Shown here in pieces: positions 1 to 7,595 of a DNA stretch of 64,000 nucleotides (position 1 is its first letter; the number at the start of each line of letters is the position of its first letter). The position numbers and the translations under genes are program-made. The notes beneath the pieces were generated by a model. The model saw only the letters and a list, made by a program, of their open reading frames with translations, searched no databases and was not told where the DNA came from. Location: the NCBI GenBank assembly GCA_003138515.1, contig PLGG01000017.1, positions 1-64,000 of the forward strand. The letters are read 5' to 3'. Source of the stretch: Acidobacteriaceae bacterium (lineage in GTDB: Bacteria > Acidobacteriota > Terriglobia > Terriglobales > Acidobacteriaceae).

Positions 1-25
1 AGTGATTAGTGGGTAGTGGTTAGTG

Positions 26-175
26 GTTAGAAAGGCGGCGAATCCAGTGGGCAGTGAACGGTGGTCGGTGGTCAGAAAAGCAGGGAATCCAGTGGTCAGT
101 GAACAGTGGTCGGTGGTCAGAAAGGCAGGGAATCCAGTGGTCAGTGAACAGTGGTCAGTGGTCAGAAAAGCAGGG
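26..175. repeat. 45-bp tandem repeat, about 3.3 copies
   Basis: The ten-base words gttagaaagg, gtcagaaaag, gtcagaaagg and gtcagaaaag begin at 26, 71, 116 and 161, an exact 45-bp period. Within a unit there are sub-repeats of the type agtggtcagtg. Because 45 is a multiple of three, every frame through it is a 15-residue peptide repeat, which explains the spurious open frames here. There are no unique spacers, so it is not a CRISPR array. It abuts the accessory island at 553-4214. Confidence 0.9.
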
Positions 176-176
176 A

Positions 177-236
177 CCCTTCGACTTCGCTCAGGGCAGG
201 CTTCGGGAGCAAGCGAACGAGGGCCCGAGCGAAGGG
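177..236. repeat. Imperfect inverted repeat, REP-like element
   Basis: The arms cccttcg (177-183) and cgaaggg (230-236) are complementary, as are cttcgctc (185-192) and gagcgaag (227-234). The element directly follows the tandem repeat. A related 'ccttcgact...gctcag' sequence recurs near 4600-4650. It looks like a dispersed non-coding palindromic element; function unknown. Confidence 0.55.
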
Positions 237-552
237 TTCTGGTTTGGTCGGTTTTTGAGTAGAGGCGGATCATGGAACCATTGTGCGCCAAACGGGGTTA
301 ATTATCGGCAAATGGAAGATGCGGAGAATCAGGCACTTAGAGATTTCATGGCTTGACGCCGCGTGAGGTGCACCCCTTGGGTGAGACCGTTTGTTTTTTG
401 ACAGGTTGCCGTTGGTTGAAAAATGGTTTTCATTTTGTTGGTTCTCCGGCAGGCTGGGCTGCGGTTGGTGAAGCGGAGGCAGGATTCCCGCATTTGAGGG
501 TATGATGGGGGCGGCGCGCCCTGTTGCACGAGTATGAATGTCGGAGGCATGC
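237..552. other. Non-coding stretch upstream of the ATPase gene
   Basis: About 315 bases without a credible gene. Short open frames on both strands show no recognisable protein. T-rich patches lie at 387-445. The promoter of the downstream island is presumably here, but I could not pick out a convincing -35/-10 pair. Confidence 0.5.
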
Positions 553-981
553 GTGAACGAGCCAAGGTACAAGATGCGCATCTCGCGCCTTACGGTTGAT
601 AAGCTCGGGGTCAAGCTGTACGACAAGGTTTCCGCCGTCATCGCAGAGCTGGTTGCGAACAGCTACGATGCCGACGCCCCAAAAGTCACGGTCCGTGCCC
701 CGATGGGAGAGCTGTTGGCCACGAAGCATCGGGGCAAGCTCATCGACAAGGGCTATACCATCGAGGTCTCCGACACAGGTTGCGGAATGACACCTGATGA
801 GGTCAACAAATACTACCTAGTTGTCGGCGCAGAGCGTCGCCTAGACGGACGTGGCGACCTAAGCAAACGCTTCAAACGAAAGGTGATGGGGCGCAAAGGC
901 GTAGGCAAGCTGGCTCCATTTGGGATATGCGAGACGATCGAGTTGATCACGGCTGGGGGGCGAAGGGACTTCCGGGGTTGA
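553..981 (+). CDS. GHKL ATPase-nuclease, N-terminal fragment (frameshifted)
   Basis: This fragment carries the nucleotide-binding half of a GHKL (gyrase B/Hsp90/histidine kinase/MutL) ATPase: N-box AELVANSYDADA, the DTGCGM G1 box, and GRKGVGKLAPFG as the G2 lid. The reading frame terminates at 981 just after the G2 region. The continuation (GYLTAHLVLDG and onward) is in the +1 frame, so this and the 1028-2665 ORF were originally one gene of about 700 codons. GTG 553 is chosen because GGAGG at 543-547 sits five bases upstream; ATG 538 in the same frame is the alternative. The closest named relatives I know are MutL/MORC-like ATPases associated with restriction-modification loci. Alone, the fragment would lack the rest of the ATPase transducer and the nuclease domain. 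Confidence 0.8.
   Translation: MNEPRYKMRISRLTVDKLGVKLYDKVSAVIAELVANSYDADAPKVTVRAPMGELLATKHRGKLIDKGYTIEVSDTGCGMTPDEVNKYYLVVGAERRLDGRGDLSKRFKRKVMGRKGVGKLAPFGICETIELITAGGRRDFRG
955..960 (+). other. G6 tract at the frameshift point
   Basis: The downstream frame is open only from 947 (TGA at 944-946 blocks it earlier) and the upstream frame stops at 979-981, so the shift must lie in 947-981. The only homopolymer longer than four there is the six-G run 955-960. Deleting one G gives A-G-G-E-G-T-S-G-V-D and joins the two frames without any stop. Explanations are a sequencing error, a fixed mutation, or slippage-mediated phase variation. Confidence 0.8.
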
Positions 982-1027
982 CCAAAGTGGAAAGCCCGCG
1001 CGCGGCTATCTTACGGCACATCTAGTA

Positions 1028-2665
1028 TTGGACGGAAACGAGATTCTGCAGCCCGTCGAGACGGAGTACGCGCCGAAGCCCGGCGCATTGGATGGCACCG
1101 TCTCTAAGGAGCGGGGGACGAGGGTCATTCTCCGGGATTTTTACCACAGGCACGTGCCAACGATGGACGATTTTAACCGTCAGCTTGCGCAGCGGTTTGG
1201 AATCCAGACGGATAACTGGTCGATTGAGCTTGTTGACAACCTGCAGGCCGAAGGCACGCCTGGCGCAAGCACAGTCGTGGGGCTGTTTTCCATTGATCTA
1301 ATGCCTGGGACTAGGGTCGACCTGACTCCGACGGCCGATGGAGTGATCGCGGGGCGTGTTTTTGGTTCGGATGGCAAATCGCTTCAAGACTACAGCGCCG
1401 GATTCACGGTGGACGGCAAGGGCTATCCAATAAGTGGATGGATCGCCTACGCGAAGGAGTCGTACAAAGACGACCTGATGGCGGGAGTGCGTGTTTATTG
1501 TCGAGGAAAGATCGCTGCGCAGACGAGCGTCTTTAATCAGCGGGCAGGTTTCACGGGAGAGCACGATGTGCGGTCCTATCTCGTCGGCGAGTTGAGCTGC
1601 GATTGGCTCGACGAGGAGGAGGACCTGATACAGACTGACCGTCGCGACATCCTGTGGTCGCACGAGCTCGGTCAGGAGTTCGAACGTTGGGGTCAAGGCC
1701 TCGTGAAGAAGATTGGGGCGTTGTCGCGTAACCCGATGCGTGAAAAGGCTTGGGATGTTTTCCGACGCGTTACCAACTTCGAAGAGCAAGTTAAGAAGGA
1801 GTTCTCGCTACCGGATCAAAAGGATATACGTAATCGAGCAATGCAGATCGGTAGGCTGTTTGGCGGCGCTGCGCGCCCCGATGAGCTTGCCGATCCCGAA
1901 CGGGCGGGAGACATTGCACAGTTGAGCCTTATGCTTGCGCCTGTCATCGAGCTCGACGAGAAACTGCGCGAGGCTGCGGACAAAGACAATTCCCTTGGGA
2001 CGCTCACCGCCCTGCTCCGGGTTGCGCGTGTCGCCGAGTTGGCTTCATTCGGAAGGATAGCCGATGACCGTGTTCGGGTGATTGAGCGGGTACAGGCGCT
2101 TAAGGACGATGGAATAAGCCTGGAGCCGGTTTTTCAGGAACTTATCGAAAAGGCTCCCTGGCTGATTAACCCGCAATGGTCGCCTCTCACTGCAAACCAA
2201 GCGTTTTCGACGCTGAAGCGCGAGTTTGTGAAGTTCTACAAGAGTAGAACGGGTGAAGAGATTGTCCTAGATGACTTTTCTCCTGGGAACAAGCGGGCCG
2301 ATTTTGTGATGAGCAACCAGGACTCGGTCGTCCAGATCATTGAAATCAAGCGTCCGGGCCACAAGCTTGATAATGAGGAATTCAAGAGAATCTCAACGTA
2401 TCACGACCTAATGGATGAGTTTCTTAAGAAACCCGGGAATGAGGAATTCAGAAGGGTTCTTTCGGATTTTCATATCACGCTTGTATGCGATGATCTTGGA
2501 CTTGATTCGGTTTCGCGAAAGGCATTCGACGGTCTCGTCGCGCGGGGAAAGCTGACGCATGTCACTTGGGAGGTATTCCTGCTTCGGACGAGAAGAATGC
2601 ATGAAGATTTTCTGAGGGAAGCGGAGCGGCAAAGGAAGAATGCCAATAAGACAATCCAAGATTGA
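1028..2665 (+). CDS. GHKL ATPase-nuclease, C-terminal part with PD-(D/E)XK-like domain
   Basis: Continuation of the frameshifted ATPase gene; the frame is open back to 947 and TTG 1028 is merely its first start codon. The first ~150 residues fit the rest of a GHKL/transducer module. A middle helical part follows. About residues 360-480 resemble a PD-(D/E)XK nuclease of the Shedu/DUF4263 type: FQELIEKAPWLI, then KRADFV with D425, and IIEIKRP with E439 and K441, giving the D-x13-E-x-K pattern. Function is inferred to be ATP-dependent DNA restriction or repair. The stop overlaps the methyltransferase start by 26 bases, indicating translational coupling. Whether intact protein is made depends on the G6 tract at 955-960. 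Confidence 0.8.
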   Translation: MDGNEILQPVETEYAPKPGALDGTVSKERGTRVILRDFYHRHVPTMDDFNRQLAQRFGIQTDNWSIELVDNLQAEGTPGASTVVGLFSIDLMPGTRVDLTPTADGVIAGRVFGSDGKSLQDYSAGFTVDGKGYPISGWIAYAKESYKDDLMAGVRVYCRGKIAAQTSVFNQRAGFTGEHDVRSYLVGELSCDWLDEEEDLIQTDRRDILWSHELGQEFERWGQGLVKKIGALSRNPMREKAWDVFRRVTNFEEQVKKEFSLPDQKDIRNRAMQIGRLFGGAARPDELADPERAGDIAQLSLMLAPVIELDEKLREAADKDNSLGTLTALLRVARVAELASFGRIADDRVRVIERVQALKDDGISLEPVFQELIEKAPWLINPQWSPLTANQAFSTLKREFVKFYKSRTGEEIVLDDFSPGNKRADFVMSNQDSVVQIIEIKRPGHKLDNEEFKRISTYHDLMDEFLKKPGNEEFRRVLSDFHITLVCDDLGLDSVSRKAFDGLVARGKLTHVTWEVFLLRTRRMHEDFLREAERQRKNANKTIQD

Positions 2666-3830
2666 CAATGCCCCGGTTGCGGTCGATTTATTTTCGGGTG
2701 TTGGTGGCCTCACATTGGGCCTCAAACGCGCCGGATTCAGGGTGGCGGTTGGGGTCGAGATTGAGCCGCATGCCGTATCCACCTACAAGACGAATCACCC
2801 AGAGGTCGCCGTCCTGCGGCAGGACATTCGGACGATTACCGGTGCGGCGTTGAAGCGTCTGGCCGGGTCAAAGATTGATTTGCTCGCTGGCTGCCCGCCG
2901 TGTCAAGGCTTCTCAAGCCTTACAAGCAAGTGGCGCAGGGAGGATTCCAGGAATGAGCTTGTCGGCGATATGGCGCGTCTCGTCGAGGAGGCTCGCCCAC
3001 GCGCCGTGATGATGGAAAACGTTCCCGGGCTCGCTGATCGAGGTAAGCCGCTCTTCGATGAGTTCGTGCGTCGGATAGAGAAATTTGGGTACAAGGTCTC
3101 CTGGGCGGTCCTTCAGTTGGCGGATTACGGGGTGGCTCAGAACCGGCGGAGGCTTGTCCTCCTCGCGGGCAAAGGATTCCATATCCCTCTGCCGGAACCA
3201 ACGCACTCTATTGATGGGTCGAGAGGCCTTCCTCGTTGGCGCGTCGTACGCGATGTCATCTCGGGCAGGCCAAGGCCGGTGGAACTTCGCTACGCTAACG
3301 AGCACGGGGGGCCGAGCGAATTTGGCTGGCATGTTGTGCGGACCCTGTCTGAGAACAACTCTAAGCGTCTGCGAAACGCCCGCGCCGGGAAGCAACGCTT
3401 CGAGCTGCCAGAGTCCATGCGCCCGGATTGCCATAAGCAGAGCGAAAAGGGGTTCGGCAACGTTTATGGACGGATGAGATGGAATCGCATATCGCCGACG
3501 ATCACCGGTGGATGTACGACACTCAGTAAGGGGCGGTTCGGTCACCCCCAACGAAACACAACAATTTCCGTCCGAGAGGCTGCTGCAATTCAGCAGTTCC
3601 CGGAGAACTATATCTTTGATTGTCCTTACATGGATTACGTCTGCACGATGGTGGGCAATGCCTTGCCGTGCGGGTTCGCAGAAATTGCCTCCGCCGCATG
3701 CGATTCGGCGATCAAGGATCGCGAGCAACGCCTCGGGCGCTCAGGGGGAGGCATTGCGCCTGGACTCGACCGCCCGGGCGATTCGATTCAACGTCGAGGG
3801 ATGCGAAACGGCGCACTCCTTGACACGTAA
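2640..3830 (+). CDS. DNA (cytosine-5-)methyltransferase, Dcm type
   Basis: It transfers a methyl group from S-adenosylmethionine to cytosine C5 in a specific DNA sequence. All key motifs are in order: motif I VDLFSGVGGLTLGL near residue 15, motif IV GCPPCQGFSSL with the catalytic Cys, motif VI MMENVPGL, motif VIII VAQNRRRLVLL, motif IX around RISPTITGG, and motif X VGNALPCGFAE. The target-recognition segment between VIII and IX is about 100 residues. The reading frame continues roughly 40 residues past motif X, and this tail is antisense to the end of the Vsr gene. ATG 2640 overlaps the upstream ORF by 26 bases. Recognition sequence cannot be read from the sequence; a neighbouring Vsr suggests protection from T:G mismatch at the methylated site. 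Confidence 0.95.
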   Translation: MPIRQSKIDNAPVAVDLFSGVGGLTLGLKRAGFRVAVGVEIEPHAVSTYKTNHPEVAVLRQDIRTITGAALKRLAGSKIDLLAGCPPCQGFSSLTSKWRREDSRNELVGDMARLVEEARPRAVMMENVPGLADRGKPLFDEFVRRIEKFGYKVSWAVLQLADYGVAQNRRRLVLLAGKGFHIPLPEPTHSIDGSRGLPRWRVVRDVISGRPRPVELRYANEHGGPSEFGWHVVRTLSENNSKRLRNARAGKQRFELPESMRPDCHKQSEKGFGNVYGRMRWNRISPTITGGCTTLSKGRFGHPQRNTTISVREAAAIQQFPENYIFDCPYMDYVCTMVGNALPCGFAEIASAACDSAIKDREQRLGRSGGGIAPGLDRPGDSIQRRGMRNGALLDT

Positions 3831-4214
3831 TACGGTCCACCCAGATCGACGCAGGCGCCTCGCGACCTGAATATCCCGGCCTTTGTTGTATTCAAATTTC
3901 TCCACCCAGAAGCGGCGATTGGTCTTAGGAATCTTTTTACAGCTGCATCCGTGCCAGAAGCAGCCGTCAACAAATACCGCGATCATAAGACCAGGCCATG
4001 CGAAGTCCGGGCGGCCCAGGATGGGCCAGTGTTTTCTGTATCCTCGAATTCCGTCCGCCCACATTGCCCTTGCGAGGGCCACTTCGGTCGTGAGATTGCC
4101 CTCTGGCCGGATCGACGCCATGATGCGCGAGCGAGCTTCCCTCGAGATGCGATCCAAAAGTGCCTCTACGCGATGTCCCAGCCTGGGTGTTGCACATATC
4201 CATTTTAGGAGCAA
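3741..4214 (-). CDS. vsr: Very short patch repair (Vsr) endonuclease
   Basis: Vsr nicks 5' of T in T:G mismatches that arise by deamination of 5-methylcytosine, so it repairs the hot spots made by the adjacent methyltransferase. The family pattern is clear: RSRIMASIRPEGNLTTE, the catalytic Asp in LGRPDFAW, FVDGCFWHGC with the zinc/catalytic region, TNRRFWVEKF, RD, and GWTVLRVKEC. The start is uncertain: TTG 4214 gives 157 residues, close to the usual size, and no in-frame ATG precedes the conserved core. It is convergent with the methyltransferase and overlaps its 3' end by 90 bases, so both C-termini are encoded in the same DNA. Confidence 0.93.
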   Translation of the reverse strand: MLLKWICATPRLGHRVEALLDRISREARSRIMASIRPEGNLTTEVALARAMWADGIRGYRKHWPILGRPDFAWPGLMIAVFVDGCFWHGCSCKKIPKTNRRFWVEKFEYNKGRDIQVARRLRRSGWTVLRVKECAVSHPSTLNRIARAVESRRNASP

Positions 4215-4363
4215 TTCTGGCCAGCCGCATACGAGGGGTGACTTGTAATTTTAAGTCGGCAATCGTCCTGCAATTTGTGGGTAGGTAGCGGAGAACAGGG
4301 ACCAGGGATCAGAAATTAGAGATGCAGGCGTGGAGAGGCACGCCTGAGGTTGAGACCGTACGG

Positions 4364-4495
4364 TTACTTGCCCGTATATTCCTGGAACAGGTCAGGGAAC
4401 TCCTTGCGGAGGGCCTCGATCTTGGGCCGGTCGCAGACCAGGATGTACGGATTGCCGGGATGATGCAGGGTCAGGGTCGAGGGGGGAGAGCAGGC
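4364..4495 (-). pseudogene. Short 3' remnant of an unidentified gene
   Basis: Between an upstream in-frame TGA (4496-4498) and TAA (4364-4366) the minus strand encodes about 43 residues ending LHHPGNPYILVCDRP, then KIEALRKEFPDLFQEYTGK. The composition is that of a real protein C-terminus (charged helix, normal codon use), but there is no start and the upstream side runs directly into low-complexity repeats. I do not recognise the family. It is probably the leftover end of a gene disrupted when the repeat or the island arrived. Confidence 0.35.
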
Positions 4496-4660
4496 GTCAG
4501 GTTTCAGGCTTCAGGTGTCAGGTGTCAGAAGACAGGGGCCAGGGTCCGCGTCACGTTTTGTTTTTTACGGGGAAGCGCACGAAATGCAACCACAGGTCCT
4601 TCGACTCCTTCGCGCCTCGCCTCGCTCGGTGCTCAGTCGCTCAGGATGACAACTTGTCGG
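4488..4660. repeat. Degenerate 'caggtttcaggtgtcag' and 'ccttcgact..ctcagg' repeats
   Basis: 4495-4545 is built of near-copies of 'ggtttcagg' and 'ggtgtcag'. 4600-4650 resembles the palindromic element at 177-236 (ccttcgact, cgctcagga). The whole stretch 4215-4754, between vsr and rpsA, holds only these repeats, the 3' remnant and the rpsA hairpin. Confidence 0.6.
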
Positions 4661-4706
4661 GTTTGATGGGGCAATGGCTGAATTCGTGATTTCGCTTGAT
4701 GCAGAA

Positions 4707-4728
4707 CGGCCACCCCGGAGGGTGGCCG
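4707..4728 (-). terminator. Likely rpsA transcription terminator hairpin
   Basis: A perfect 9-bp stem, cggccaccc (4707-4715) and gggtggccg (4720-4728), with a 4-nt loop lies 27 bases beyond the rpsA stop. No good U-tract follows on the minus strand, so intrinsic termination is only probable. Confidence 0.55.
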
Positions 4729-4754
4729 CTTTGGTTTGGAATGTCGTGAGAAGT

Positions 4755-7064
4755 TTAGCGTTCGCCCTTGCGCCAGTTGACCAGGTCGCCGAGCGTGGTG
4801 GTGGAGCTGGAGACCGGCTGTTTGTGTGGCTCCCGCCTGGAGTCTGGCCTGGAGTCCGGCCTGGAGTCTTGCCTTGAGCCGGAACTTTCGCGGGCAGGGT
4901 GATCAGCTTCCTGGCTGCTGCCCGTGCGCAGGCTGAGGCCGACTTTCTTTTCTTCGACGTTGATCTTGATGATCTTGAAGTCGTTCTCCAGGCCCTGTTC
5001 GAGCGCGGAGTGGCCGTCAACAGGATCGCCGGCTTCGGAGATGTGGCAGAGACCCTCAACGCCCTCGGCAATTTCGACAAAGGCGCCGAATTGCGCGGTG
5101 CGCAGGATCTTGCCATGAACGACGTCGCCGACATGGTGCGTGGCGAAGAAGCTTTCCCAGACATCGGGCTGCAACTGCTTGATGCCCAGCGAGAGGCGGC
5201 GGTTCTGCGGCTCGACGCCGAGAACGACAGCCTTTACTTTTTCGCCCTTCTTGACGATTTCAGAGGGGTGCTTGACGCGCTTGGTCCAGCTCAGGTTGGA
5301 GACGTGGACGAGGCCGTCGATGCCATCCTCGATTTCGATGAAGGCGCCGAAGTCAGTGAGGTTGCGGACGCGGCCCTCGACGATAGCGCCGATGGGATAC
5401 TTGTCGCTGAGGCTTTCCCAGGGGTTCTCGAGGAGCTGCTTCATGCCGAGGGAGATGCGGCGGTCGGCGGGATTGACGCTGAGAACAACGGTGTCAACCT
5501 CGTCGCCGGGCTTGACGAGCTTGGAGGGATGCTTGAGGCGCTTGGACCAGGTCATCTCAGAGAGGTGAACCAGGCCTTCGATGCCCTGCTCAAGCTCAAC
5601 GAACGCGCCGTAGTCGGTGACCGAAAGAACGCGGCCGTGAACCTTGGCGCCGACGGGATAACGCTCCGTGGCGTCGAGCCAGGGATCGGGCGTCAACTGC
5701 TTGAAGCCGAGCGAGACGCGCTGCTTATCTTTGTCGAATTTGAGCACCTTGACTTGAATCTCGTCGGCAACGTTGACCAGGTCGCGGGGATGAGTGAGGC
5801 GTCCCCAGCTCATGTCGGTGATGTGGAGAAGGCCATCGATGCCGCCGAGGTCAACGAACGCGCCGTAGTCGGTGAGGTTCTTGACGGTGCCGGTGAGGAT
5901 CGCGCCTTCTTCAAGGTGCTCCATGGTGGCCGAGCGCTTGGAGTTCTGCTCTTCTTCCAGGATTTCCTTGCGGCTGACCACGACGTTGCCGCGCTTTTTA
6001 TTGAGCTTGATGACGCGGACTTCGATCTGCTGGCCGAGGTAGGTGTCGAGATTGCGCACGGGGCGAATCTCAAGCTGCGAGCCGGGCAGGAAAGCCTTCA
6101 TGCCGATGTCGACGGTGAGCCCGCCCTTGACGCGGCTGACAACTGTGCCGGTGATGGGCGTCTTGTCGGTGGCTGCCTTCTCGATGGTGTCCCACACGCG
6201 GAGGCGCTGGGCCTTCTCGTAGCTGACGAGGTAGCCGCCTTCGGCTTCTTCGCGCTCGATGACGACGTCAATGATGTCGCCGGGCTGGAACTTAACGGCG
6301 CCGGTGTGGTCGAGAACCTGCTCGAGAGGTATGAGGCCTTCGGACTTGAGGCCGACATCGACGACCAAATACTTCTCTGTCTGCTTCTCGACTTTGCCGG
6401 AGACAATTTTGTCTCCATAGGCCTCAACAGCGGCGGCTTCAGCGGCCTGCTCACGCTCAAAGGCGGCCAGAGCCTCGGAGAAATCGTCGGCTGGCTCGGA
6501 GGCGTGTGCGGGGGCACGAGGCGCAACGGCTGAGGCCGGCGCGGGCTCGGTGGCGTGAGTCGGCGTGGACTCGGCTGCCGGCGGCGCGGCAATTGCAGCG
6601 GGCAGGTCGGCGTGAGTCGCAACGGCTGGAACCGGCGCCAAGGGCGCGGGCGCTTCGACAACAGGCGCTGATGTCTCGACGACTGGTGCAGGCGTTTCGG
6701 CGACAGGCGCGGATGTCTCGACAGTTGGCGCAGGTGTTTCGACAACTGCCGCGGGCGCATCGGCGACTGGTGCGGGTGTCTCGACAACTGGCGCAGGTGT
6801 TTCGACAACTGCATCGGGCGCGGCCGGAATTTCAGGAGTGGTTGGGAGTTCGAGTGTTGCTGCCTGAGCGACAGGCTCGGTTAGGGCATCGGCGTCCAGT
6901 GGGGATGCATCGACAACTTCAGAGTTGTCAATATTCGAGGTGGAGAGGTTGGACGTGGATTCGAACGACGGATGATCAAGCTCCGTCGCAGGGTCAAGGG
7001 TTGGGGTTTCCAATTCGGTGTTCAGGGTTATGCTCTCGGTTTCTGGATTGAGGACGTTTGCCAT
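4755..7064 (-). CDS. rpsA: 30S ribosomal protein S1, with long N-terminal extension
   Basis: S1 binds mRNA and helps load it on the 30S subunit. Six S1 (OB-fold) domains can be read from about residue 218: starts GDKIVSGKVE, KTPITGTVV, EGAILTGTV, VGAKVHGRV, IGAIVEGRV and VGDVVHGKI, the last four with the typical DYGAFV/DFGAFI/QFGAFV core. The start is set at ATG 7064 (MANVLNPETE); the open frame continues upstream but lacks plausible coding character. The protein is about 769 residues against about 550-570 for a six-domain S1. The extra length is a 215-residue Ala/Pro/Glu-rich N-terminus containing eight heptad repeats (residues 86-141), plus a short basic C-tail with DSRPDSRP repeats. Confidence 0.95.
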   Translation of the reverse strand: MANVLNPETESITLNTELETPTLDPATELDHPSFESTSNLSTSNIDNSEVVDASPLDADALTEPVAQAATLELPTTPEIPAAPDAVVETPAPVVETPAPVADAPAAVVETPAPTVETSAPVAETPAPVVETSAPVVEAPAPLAPVPAVATHADLPAAIAAPPAAESTPTHATEPAPASAVAPRAPAHASEPADDFSEALAAFEREQAAEAAAVEAYGDKIVSGKVEKQTEKYLVVDVGLKSEGLIPLEQVLDHTGAVKFQPGDIIDVVIEREEAEGGYLVSYEKAQRLRVWDTIEKAATDKTPITGTVVSRVKGGLTVDIGMKAFLPGSQLEIRPVRNLDTYLGQQIEVRVIKLNKKRGNVVVSRKEILEEEQNSKRSATMEHLEEGAILTGTVKNLTDYGAFVDLGGIDGLLHITDMSWGRLTHPRDLVNVADEIQVKVLKFDKDKQRVSLGFKQLTPDPWLDATERYPVGAKVHGRVLSVTDYGAFVELEQGIEGLVHLSEMTWSKRLKHPSKLVKPGDEVDTVVLSVNPADRRISLGMKQLLENPWESLSDKYPIGAIVEGRVRNLTDFGAFIEIEDGIDGLVHVSNLSWTKRVKHPSEIVKKGEKVKAVVLGVEPQNRRLSLGIKQLQPDVWESFFATHHVGDVVHGKILRTAQFGAFVEIAEGVEGLCHISEAGDPVDGHSALEQGLENDFKIIKINVEEKKVGLSLRTGSSQEADHPARESSGSRQDSRPDSRPDSRREPHKQPVSSSTTTLGDLVNWRKGER
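6642..6809 (-). repeat. Eight in-frame 21-bp repeats in rpsA (VVETPAP heptads)
   Basis: Residues 86-141 of S1 read as eight consecutive heptads: VVETPAP, VVETPAP, VADAPAA, VVETPAP, TVETSAP, VAETPAP, VVETSAP, VVEAPAP. The DNA is correspondingly a degenerate 21-bp tandem array, likely able to vary in copy number between strains. Confidence 0.9.
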
Positions 7065-7595
7065 TACAGGCTGCTCCGGGACTATGCTCCGGCGACGGAT
7101 TGCTCCAGCCGCTGGGTGGCTCCCACGCCGCAATTCCGCGTTCCGGTCGCCTTCAGTCCCATGACTTGCCCTCGCGCCGCGTGACGCGCCGGTTTGTCTT
7201 CCACAGGAAAGGCCGTCCCCAACTTGTTGCACTGGGGTAAAACACGGCGGGTTTCCTTGGGAAACGCCGGCAGGCAACGGCATGCTGGGAGGGCGGCCGC
7301 AACTCACTGCTGGAATCCGCGCAGGAAGCTACCCTTTGAGTGTAGCAATCTCTGCAATCGAGCGTCAATCGAGTTGGTCGAAACAAAAGACTTAGGCAGA
7401 CGGGTTCGGTGTGGTGCGGCGCGGGGAGTGCTGGGCGCCGGCAGTTTGCAGAACCTTGGGCGGCAGAATTTGGCGGGATGCGCGCGAGGGTGGCGAGCGC
7501 GCAAGCCGTCATGCGACCGCTGGCAAAGACGGGCGCTGAAACCCTTCTATACTGAATCGGACAATATTGGATCGAATCGGCCGGATCGGATTGCG
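7065..7595. other. Divergent intergenic region rpsA / HIT gene
   Basis: About 530 bases between two divergently transcribed genes. The S1 open frame extends into it to 7307 and the HIT open frame begins at 7194, but neither extension resembles the families. A TATACT at 7548-7553 could be a -10 element for the plus-strand gene; no matching -35 is evident. No RNA gene recognised. Confidence 0.45.

Noticed and set aside
26-175. CRISPR array
   Set aside because: The 45-bp units are contiguous with no spacers and no cas genes in the window.
4322-4666. 114-residue plus-strand ORF
   Set aside because: Second half is translation of low-complexity repeats, and the first half is antisense to a more protein-like remnant.
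4899-6533. 544-residue open frame on the plus strand
   Set aside because: It is exactly antisense to the S1 domains of rpsA; low-stop antisense is expected in GC-rich DNA, and its sequence lacks family features.
7065-7307. S1 open frame extended 81 codons upstream
   Set aside because: MANVLNPETE at 7064 fits a real start; the extension is Cys/Arg/Gly-rich without resemblance to S1.
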